Shown piece by piece: positions 58,900 to 64,000 of a stretch of DNA of 64,000 bases. A program made the position numbers and the translations under genes. The stretch comes from Ruminococcus sp. (GTDB taxonomy: Bacteria > Bacillota > Clostridia > Oscillospirales > Acutalibacteraceae): assembly GCA_004558485.1 (NCBI GenBank), contig SFCS01000011.1, forward strand, positions 23,981-87,980. Reading direction: 5' to 3'. The notes below the pieces were generated by a model. The model was not told the origin of the DNA and ran no database searches. It saw only the letters and a program-made list of their open reading frames with translations. Numbering within the stretch: the stretch's first letter is position 1; every line of letters begins with the position of its first letter.

Positions 58900-60399
58900 T
58901 CACCCCTGCCACTGTGTCAGCAGCGCCGAGAGCGCCTTTTTGTCCTCGTCCTCAAAGAACCCCTCGTCGAGACGGTCATGCAGCGCGGTATCGACATGCA
59001 GCAGCCGATCATACAGCCACGCCTCATAGTCCCTGACCTTTTTGACCGGCACATTGTCGAGATAGCCCTTTGTAACCGCAAAAATGATTGCGACCTGGCA
59101 GCCAACGGTGACGGGGCTGTTGCGCCCCTGCTTCAGAACCTCCACGATGCGCTCGCCGAGGGCAAGACGCGCCTTGGTGTCCGCGTCGAGGTCGCTGCCG
59201 AACTGCGCAAACGCCTGCAGCTCACGATACTGAGAATAGAGGAGCTTCAGCTCGCCCGCGACCTTCTTCATGGACTTTTTCTGCGCCGAGCCGCCGACAC
59301 GGCTCACCGAGATACCGGGGTTGATGGCGGGCATGATGCCCTCATGGAACAGCTCGGTCTCCAGAAAGATCTGTCCGTCGGTGATGGAAATGACATTCGT
59401 CGGGATATATGCCGACACATCGCCCGCCTGCGTTTCGATGATGGGCAGTGCGGTGATGGAGCCGCCGCCGTATTCCGGCGCAACACACGCCGCCCGCTCC
59501 AAAAGGCGGGAATGGAGATAGAACACATCGCCGGGATATGCCTCGCGTCCGGGCGGACGGCGGATGAGCAGGGAAAGGGCACGGTATGCCACCGCGTGCT
59601 TGGAGAGATCGTCATAGACGATGAGCACATCTTTTCCCTGCTTGCGGAAATATTCCGCCATGGCGCAGCCCGCGTACGGGGCGATATATTGCAGCGGCGC
59701 GCTGTCCGATGCGGCAGCGGAAACGATGATGGTGTATGGCATCGCGCCGGCGCGGGACAGCTCCCCCGCCAGCTGCACCACGGAGGATGCCTTCTGTCCG
59801 ATCGCCACATAGATGCACAGCACATCGCTGTTTTTCTGATTGATGATGGTATCGACCGCAATTTCGGTCTTGCCGGTCTGGCGGTCGCCGATGATAAGCT
59901 CACGCTGACCGCGGCCGATCGGGATCATGCTGTCGATCGCCTTGATGCCCGTCTGCAGCGGCACGGAAACGCTCTTGCGCTCGATGATGCCGGGCGCGGG
60001 CGCCTCAATCGGCATGGTCTCGGTCGAGACGACCGGCCCTTTGCCGTCGATCGGCTCGCCGAGCGCGTTCACCACGCGCCCGAGCAACGCATCGCCGACC
60101 GGCACGCTCACCACGCGCCCCGTGCGGTGCACCGCCGTGCCCTCGCGAATATCGCTTTTGTCCGAAAGAATGGCGACGGAGACCGTCTCCTCCTCCAGAT
60201 TTTGCGCCATGCCGAAGCTGCCGCCGTCAAATTCCAGCAGCTCGCCCGCCATGCAGCCGCGCAGCCCGTATACACGGGCGATGCCGTCACCGACCAGGAT
60301 GACGGTGCCGGTCTCCACCATTTCGATGCGATCCTCATAATGTAAGATCTGCTCTTTTATGATGCGGCCGATCTCCTCCGGCTGTTGTTTCATAGACAC
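58900..60399 (-). CDS. atpA: ATP synthase alpha subunit
   Basis: 499 residues. GDRQTGKTEIAVDTIINQK (P-loop, about 170-188), VYDDLSKHAVAYRALSLL and PAINPGISVSRVGGSAQ are diagnostic. Non-catalytic hexamer partner of beta. It follows atpH by 12 bases. Confidence 0.97.
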   Translation of the reverse strand: MSMKQQPEEIGRIIKEQILHYEDRIEMVETGTVILVGDGIARVYGLRGCMAGELLEFDGGSFGMAQNLEEETVSVAILSDKSDIREGTAVHRTGRVVSVPVGDALLGRVVNALGEPIDGKGPVVSTETMPIEAPAPGIIERKSVSVPLQTGIKAIDSMIPIGRGQRELIIGDRQTGKTEIAVDTIINQKNSDVLCIYVAIGQKASSVVQLAGELSRAGAMPYTIIVSAAASDSAPLQYIAPYAGCAMAEYFRKQGKDVLIVYDDLSKHAVAYRALSLLIRRPPGREAYPGDVFYLHSRLLERAACVAPEYGGGSITALPIIETQAGDVSAYIPTNVISITDGQIFLETELFHEGIMPAINPGISVSRVGGSAQKKSMKKVAGELKLLYSQYRELQAFAQFGSDLDADTKARLALGERIVEVLKQGRNSPVTVGCQVAIIFAVTKGYLDNVPVKKVRDYEAWLYDRLLHVDTALHDRLDEGFFEDEDKKALSALLTQWQG

Positions 60400-60411
60400 A
60401 CCTACCCTCTG

Positions 60412-60939
60412 TTATACGGTTTCGATTGCTTCTTTCAGGTTTTGGAGACGGTGCGCAAGCGAACCGTCCATGATCTTGCCGTCCATATACACGATCACGC
60501 CGCCAACCAGCGACGGATCGACCGCATATTCCGGCGTCACCGTGCGCCCGCTTTTTTCCGAAAGACGGCGGCAGAGCCGCTCCTTCTGCTCCTTTGTGAG
60601 CGGCGCGGCGCTGACGACCTTTGCGGTCAGCTCCCGCTCGGCGGCCTGCTCCAGCGCACAGTATTCCCGCACGCAGTCGGAAAAGGCGTGCATATGCCCG
60701 TGTGCGCACAGCACCTGCAAAAAATGCAGCACCGTCGGCGACACGGCATCCGAAAACGCCTTTTCGATCAGCGCCTCCCGCTCGGAAAGCGCGACGGCGG
60801 GAGAGGAAAGCAGCGCGATATATTGCGGATCATCCGCAAGCAGCGCCTCGATCGCGCAAAGCTCGTCGGAAAACCGCTCTCCCGTTTCGCGGGCGCAGGA
60901 AAACAGCGCCGCGGCATATTCACGACCGATGTCCGCCAT
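60412..60939 (-). CDS. atpH: ATP synthase delta subunit
   Basis: 175 residues: IGREYAAALFSCARETG at the N terminus, LTKEQKERLCRRLSEKSG and DPSLVGGVIVYMDGKIMDGS at the C terminus, the OSCP/delta signature. It joins F1 to the b subunit stalk. It lies 17 bases after atpF. Confidence 0.93.
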   Translation of the reverse strand: MADIGREYAAALFSCARETGERFSDELCAIEALLADDPQYIALLSSPAVALSEREALIEKAFSDAVSPTVLHFLQVLCAHGHMHAFSDCVREYCALEQAAERELTAKVVSAAPLTKEQKERLCRRLSEKSGRTVTPEYAVDPSLVGGVIVYMDGKIMDGSLAHRLQNLKEAIETV

Positions 60940-60956
60940 GTCCTCGCTCCCTTCGC

Positions 60957-61451
60957 TTATTCGATGCTGTCGATAAAGGCATCCGCCAGCGCCTCTTTGT
61001 CGGCGACGGTAACCTCACGCCGCAGCAAAGCACCCGCCATCAGCGCGGACACATCGACAATCTCGCGCTTCATGTCCGCCTGCGCCTTTTCCTTCGCCAG
61101 CGCGGCGTCCGCCTCGGCGTCGGCGACAATGCGCTGCGCCTGCTCCTTGGCAGCGGCAACGATGTCGGCGCTCTTACGGTCGGCGGTCGCGGCGGCGTCC
61201 TTCAAAATGGCGTCCGCCTGCTCCTTCGCGCCGGAAAGCGCTGCGGAAAGCGCGGCGTTTTTCTCCGCCGCCTCTGCCTTTTCGCGCGCGGCGTCCGCAA
61301 GCTGATCGTCGATCGCCTTTTGACGCTCGGCAATGACCTTGCGCACCGGCGCATACAAAAACTTTTTCAGCAGCAGAAAAATGATGAGCAGGTTACACAG
61401 CGAGATCACGATATGCCAAATATTAACGGAAATGACATCCAGTGATTGCAT
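60957..61451 (-). CDS. atpF: ATP synthase b subunit
   Basis: 164 residues. One membrane helix (about 8-28, WHIVISLCNLLIIFLLLKKF) then a long Ala/Glu/Lys coiled coil typical of the peripheral stalk, with LYAPVRKVIAERQKAIDDQL. It follows atpE by 15 bases. Confidence 0.95.
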   Translation of the reverse strand: MQSLDVISVNIWHIVISLCNLLIIFLLLKKFLYAPVRKVIAERQKAIDDQLADAAREKAEAAEKNAALSAALSGAKEQADAILKDAAATADRKSADIVAAAKEQAQRIVADAEADAALAKEKAQADMKREIVDVSALMAGALLRREVTVADKEALADAFIDSIE

Positions 61452-61466
61452 GATGATCCTCCCGCC

Positions 61467-61751
61467 TTACTTCAGAGCGTTCAAGAGAATGTTGACAAAC
61501 CGTCCCGGTGCAACGAAAATGAGCAGAATGGCGATGACCAGCGCATAAAGACCGGTGGTCTCCGCGACGGCGCAGCCCATGAGCATGGTCGAGGTGACGG
61601 CGCCCTTGCTCTCCGGCTGTCTGCCGATCGCCTCACACGCCTTTGCCACGGCGTTGCCTTCGCCGATGCCGGGGCCGATACCTGCGATCATCGCCGCACC
61701 CGCGCCGAGAGCGCATCCTCCGAGAATGATGCCGATTGCCAGTTCCAACAT
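61467..61751 (-). CDS. atpE: ATP synthase c subunit with two-carboxylate ion site
   Basis: 94 residues, two membrane helices. Helix 1 has GPGIGEGNAVAKA with Glu31, and helix 2 has AVAETTGLYALVIA with Glu64 followed by Thr65. Most H+ rings lack a polar or acidic residue at the Glu31 position, and classical Na+ rings have Gln there and ES/ET in helix 2. Glu at both places is the two-carboxylate Na+ motif described for Fusobacterium nucleatum. I infer Na+ coupling. ATG 61751 follows GGAGGAC; an upstream extension is not coding. Confidence 0.94.
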   Translation of the reverse strand: MLELAIGIILGGCALGAGAAMIAGIGPGIGEGNAVAKACEAIGRQPESKGAVTSTMLMGCAVAETTGLYALVIAILLIFVAPGRFVNILLNALK

Positions 61752-61770
61752 AACTTTGTCCTCCGTTTTG

Positions 61771-62685
61771 TTATTTTCCCGCGTCGGCTGCCGCCGCGCG
61801 TTGCTTGCGTTCTGCTTTTTTGCGTTTTCTCGCGGCATAGTCATCCGCAGGGAAGCCGCCGGAAATATACAGCATGGTCAGCATGGCGAAAATGAACGCC
61901 TGCAAAAGACCGCTGAAAATATCGAAATAGAGACTGAGCACCGCCGGCAGACCGATCTGCAACAGCGGGATGTCCCCGAGCACGCCCGGCAGCCAGCCGA
62001 GCAGCGTCCCGGAAAGTCCCTGCAGCCCCGCGCCGATGAGCACCGAAATGACCGCGCCGGACAGCACATTGCCATAGTGACGGAACGCCATCGAGATCGG
62101 CGTCGCGACCTCGCTGATGACATTGAGCGGCGTCAGGATGACGGGGTCGCAAAAGCTCTTTAGATAATGCAGCGGCCCGCACTTGAATTTATAATAGGTA
62201 ATAAGGAAGAACACCAAAAGCGCCCAGCCGCCGACCACATTGAGATCCGCCGTCGGGGCGGTCAGACCGATGAGCGTAAGCAAACTCGAAAACGCCGACA
62301 GCCCCATGATCGCCGCGATGAACGGCGAAAAGCTCTTAAAATAGGGGTCCATGTTGTCCCGAATGAGGTTGTCCGTCTTTTCCACGATCCATTCCGCCAA
62401 AAGCTGCCGCTTTGTCGTCGGCTTGGCGGCGATGCCGTGCGTCAGATACAGGCAAAGGAAAAGGATCGTCAGCGAAACGAGCGCGGAATTGACCTGCGAC
62501 TCGGTGATGGGCAGCTCCTGAAGGGGCATCGGGATCGTGAAATAGATAAGCGAGCCGGAAATGTCGATGTCCGCCGACGAGGGCGTCGTCAGCACCTTGA
62601 GCACCATGCCGCACACAAGCGGCAGCAGCGCCAGGCACAAAAGCAGCACATCCACCGCCACAAAGCCGCGGCTTTTTTTCGTCAT
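61771..62685 (-). CDS. atpB: ATP synthase a subunit
   Basis: 304 residues, five or six helices. The stator Arg lies in helix 5 (SEVATPISMAFRHYGNVLSG, about 190-209). The N-terminal part is longer than usual, with a first helix and an outside loop (LITYFT-like SLIYFTIPMPLQELP). ATG 62685 with GGAGG eight bases before is preferred. It works with the c-ring as the ion path. A basic tail (ARKRKKAERKQRAA) ends the protein. Confidence 0.93.
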   Translation of the reverse strand: MTKKSRGFVAVDVLLLCLALLPLVCGMVLKVLTTPSSADIDISGSLIYFTIPMPLQELPITESQVNSALVSLTILFLCLYLTHGIAAKPTTKRQLLAEWIVEKTDNLIRDNMDPYFKSFSPFIAAIMGLSAFSSLLTLIGLTAPTADLNVVGGWALLVFFLITYYKFKCGPLHYLKSFCDPVILTPLNVISEVATPISMAFRHYGNVLSGAVISVLIGAGLQGLSGTLLGWLPGVLGDIPLLQIGLPAVLSLYFDIFSGLLQAFIFAMLTMLYISGGFPADDYAARKRKKAERKQRAAAADAGK

Positions 62686-62697
62686 GCAGCGCACCTC

Positions 62698-63090
62698 CTA
62701 CTGATCCTGCCGCTTGTCAAAAAGCGGGCGCAGAAAAACCGCGATGCGCGGAAAAAACAACGGCACGAGCAGTGTGATGAGGTTGAACACCGACGGCAGC
62801 AGCACGCCGACCAGCACCGCCAAAAACAGCGCCAGCATGCGCAGCGCCTGCGACAATTTCATGAGGGACGCCGCGTGTTTTTCCTCTTTGTCCACCGCTT
62901 TTTGCACCGTCAGCCCCATCGCAAAAAAGTTGCCGACAGCGGCGACACCGGAAAGCAGGTTGCCCCACAAGACCGGCAGCGACCACCAACCGCCGACAAG
63001 AAACACCGCCTGCATCAGCAGGCTGAGCAGCACGACCCACAGCGCCACAAAGCCGGTCTCACGCCGCACCACGGCGTCTACCTTTGCCAC
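62698..63090 (-). CDS. ATP synthase subunit I-like protein
   Basis: About 130 residues with four hydrophobic segments (VALWVVLLSLLMQAVFLVGG, PVLWGNLLSGVAAVGNFFAM and two more near the end), the AtpI/UncI plan. It helps c-ring assembly or Mg2+ supply in other bacteria. I favour GTG 63090, seven bases after GGAGG; earlier in-frame starts are possible. First gene of the atp operon. Confidence 0.82.
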   Translation of the reverse strand: MAKVDAVVRRETGFVALWVVLLSLLMQAVFLVGGWWSLPVLWGNLLSGVAAVGNFFAMGLTVQKAVDKEEKHAASLMKLSQALRMLALFLAVLVGVLLPSVFNLITLLVPLFFPRIAVFLRPLFDKRQDQ

Positions 63091-63119
63091 AGCCATTCCT
63101 CCCACGATCAAGTGTTATC

Positions 63120-63148
63120 AGTGTACCACAAAGTGTAAAAACCTGCAA
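63120..63148 (-). promoter_or_regulatory. Sigma-A promoter of the atp operon
   Basis: Minus strand TTGCAG (63148-63143), 17-bp spacer, TACACT (63125-63120). Confidence 0.75.
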
Positions 63149-63226
63149 GCCCCTTTTATGCAGACAAAAGCGGGGAAATGTCCGAATTTCGTGCAATTTC
63201 CGCAACCTGTCCGTCTATTTTACCCC

Positions 63227-63255
63227 TTGCAACGGAAAGCATTCTGTGGTAAGAT
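63227..63255 (+). promoter_or_regulatory. Sigma-A promoter of the UPF0340 gene
   Basis: TTGCAA (63227-63232), 17-bp spacer, TAAGAT (63250-63255). Confidence 0.72.
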
Positions 63256-63302
63256 AGTTGCTGCAAAAAGCTTTCGGCAGCTTTGAGAAAGGAGCGAGCG
63301 CC

Positions 63303-63848
63303 ATGTTTGAGGACATCACCCGTGCGGCAGCACAGGCGGCGGCGGAGCTTTGCGACGCGGCGGCGCTGAAGGCGGGCGACCTTTTCGCGGTCGGCTGCTC
63401 CACGAGCGAGGTGTGCGGCAGCCGCATCGGGACAGACTCCCGCCCCGAAATTGCCCGTGCGGTGCTCTCCGGAATCCTCGGCGTGCTGTGCGAGCGGGGA
63501 ATCTTCCTTGCTGCGCAGTGCTGTGAGCACTTAAACCGTGCGCTCATCGTCGAGCGCGCCGCCGTGCCGCATGCGGACATCGTAAATGTCGTGCCGCAGC
63601 CGAAGGCGGGCGGCTCGTTTGCCACGGCTGCCTATGCCGCCTTTTCCGATCCCGTCGCCGTCGAGCACATCCGCGCCGACGCCGGCATGGACATCGGGGA
63701 CACGCTCATCGGGATGCACCTGAAGGAGGTCGCCGTGCCGGTGCGCCTGTCGGTCAAAACGATCGGCGAAGCGTCGCTTGTCTGCGCCCGCACCCGCCCG
63801 AAGTTCATCGGCGGCTGCCGCGCGGTGTACGACGAACATCTGCTGTAA
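63303..63848 (+). CDS. UPF0340 (TIGR01440, YwlG-like) protein
   Basis: 181 residues: GDLFAVGCSTSEVCGSRIGT, GILGVLCERGIFLAAQCCEH and LIGMHLKEVAVPVRL, with ARTRPKFIGGCRAVYDEHL at the end. The family is conserved across Firmicutes near glyA/upp or atp genes. Its fold is known but the function is not, and the paired Cys and His suggest a binding site. ATG 63303 follows AAAGGAG. Divergent from the atp operon. Confidence 0.9.
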   Translation: MFEDITRAAAQAAAELCDAAALKAGDLFAVGCSTSEVCGSRIGTDSRPEIARAVLSGILGVLCERGIFLAAQCCEHLNRALIVERAAVPHADIVNVVPQPKAGGSFATAAYAAFSDPVAVEHIRADAGMDIGDTLIGMHLKEVAVPVRLSVKTIGEASLVCARTRPKFIGGCRAVYDEHLL

Positions 63849-63874
63849 CCCCGGCGGACATCCGCCGTCATATG

Positions 63875-63916
63875 CGCTTGTACCTCAGCAGGATAGAGGG
63901 TCCGCCTCCTAAGGTT
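63875..63916 (+). pseudogene. 5' half of a tRNA-Arg (CCT)-like gene
   Basis: GCGCTTGTA, the D-arm CCTCAGCAGGATAGAGG and an anticodon-like loop CGCCTCCTAAG follow tRNA-Arg(CCT). The bases after 63916 (GGTTGCGTTACAACGGCC) do not complete the anticodon stem, T-arm or acceptor. It is a truncated tRNA or an integration scar, not a normal gene. Confidence 0.55.
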
Positions 63917-63956
63917 GCGTTACAACGGCCACCTCAAAAAAAACTAAATAAGGGAT

Positions 63957-63985
63957 TGCAGTTCGACTTTGATCGGGCTATAATC
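63957..63985 (+). promoter_or_regulatory. Sigma-A promoter pointing out of the window
   Basis: TTGCAG (63957-63962), 17-bp spacer, TATAAT (63980-63985): near consensus. The gene it serves begins beyond 64000. Confidence 0.75.
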
Positions 63986-64000
63986 ATATATCAGACACGT

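Noticed and set aside
58060..60345. 761-codon open frame on the plus strand
   Set aside because: It is antisense to atpG and atpA, rich in Arg/His/Asp as expected for a G+C-rich shadow, and has no RBS.
1..64000. CRISPR array or cas genes
   Set aside because: No regularly spaced repeats and no cas-like product were seen.

Overview
The window is a G+C-rich chromosomal segment (about 60 % by eye) of a Gram-positive, anaerobic Bacillota, most likely a gut Clostridia of the Oscillospiraceae/Ruminococcaceae type. The evidence is an L27 precursor with an N-terminal extension next to its protease Prp, mini-RNase III, a MecA-like adaptor, an ACT-domain (UPF0735) protein, a cohesin/dockerin pair, Rnf-type membrane genes, GTP-dependent PEPCK, a sortase-type surface protein and no outer-membrane genes. 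It is almost entirely ordinary chromosome with a few small islets of foreign or decayed DNA.

Layout. 1-4.1 kb: cell-wall and surface enzymes (GHL10-like hydrolase, a dockerin-bearing glucosaminidase, a membrane-anchored cohesin protein). 4.2-5.8 kb: a decayed mobile-element relic (broken integrase, fragment of a large phage/ICE protein, partial copy of a tRNA 3' end) next to tRNA-Arg(ACG). 5.8-8.8 kb: zinc regulon (zur-znuA-znuC-znuB). 8.9-10.8 kb: repeat-rich surface protein. 10.9-16.4 kb (minus): HAD phosphatase, DUF4015-type hydrolase and a reduced Rnf-like operon (rnfA, E, D, C; no G or B). 16.4-20.7 kb: MecA-like adaptor, rpe, and the ACT-hom-lysC amino-acid operon. 20.9-23.8 kb (minus): a 43-residue OadG-like peptide, a Na+-pump decarboxylase beta subunit behind a probable metal-ion riboswitch, and a Na+/solute symporter. 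23.9-24.5 kb: HTH/Cys-rich islet. 24.5-28.2 kb: EF-G paralogue and an isolated phage-tail-fibre operon. 28.3-39.5 kb: nucleotidyltransferase, AI-2E transporter, tRNA-Thr(CGT), XRE regulator, amino-acid permease, PBP1A, SNF2 helicase. 39.6-47.7 kb: pckG, tsaD-rimI, acpP, mrnC, obg, rpmA-prp-rplU, SGNH lipoprotein. 47.8-52.5 kb: phosphatidylserine/PE synthesis (pssA, psd), flippase-like protein, queT behind a probable preQ1 riboswitch, nuclease-like protein, acyl-ACP thioesterase. 52.5-56.4 kb: serS, parB, parA and an AT-rich RHH/SLOG islet. 56.4-63.1 kb: complete F1Fo ATP synthase operon. 63.3-64 kb: UPF0340 gene, a tRNA-Arg-like half gene and an outgoing promoter.

How the genes may work together. 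Several loci point to Na+-based energetics: a c subunit with two carboxylates at the ion site, an OadB-type Na+ pump subunit with its own riboswitch-like leader, and a sodium/solute symporter. The most unusual locus is the four-gene Rnf-like operon. Read by eye, it has lost the glycine-rich NADH/FMN loop of RnfC, the flavin-attachment Thr of RnfD, most of the Cys of RnfA/RnfE that carry the intramembrane Fe-S cluster, and the whole RnfG and RnfB genes, yet all four reading frames are intact and translationally coupled. Other points worth following are the cohesin-dockerin wall-remodelling pair, the self-contained tail-fibre operon with its own sigma-A promoter, and a preQ1-I-like riboswitch with an inserted hairpin before queT. 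All family assignments are from reading motifs by eye; no database search was run.
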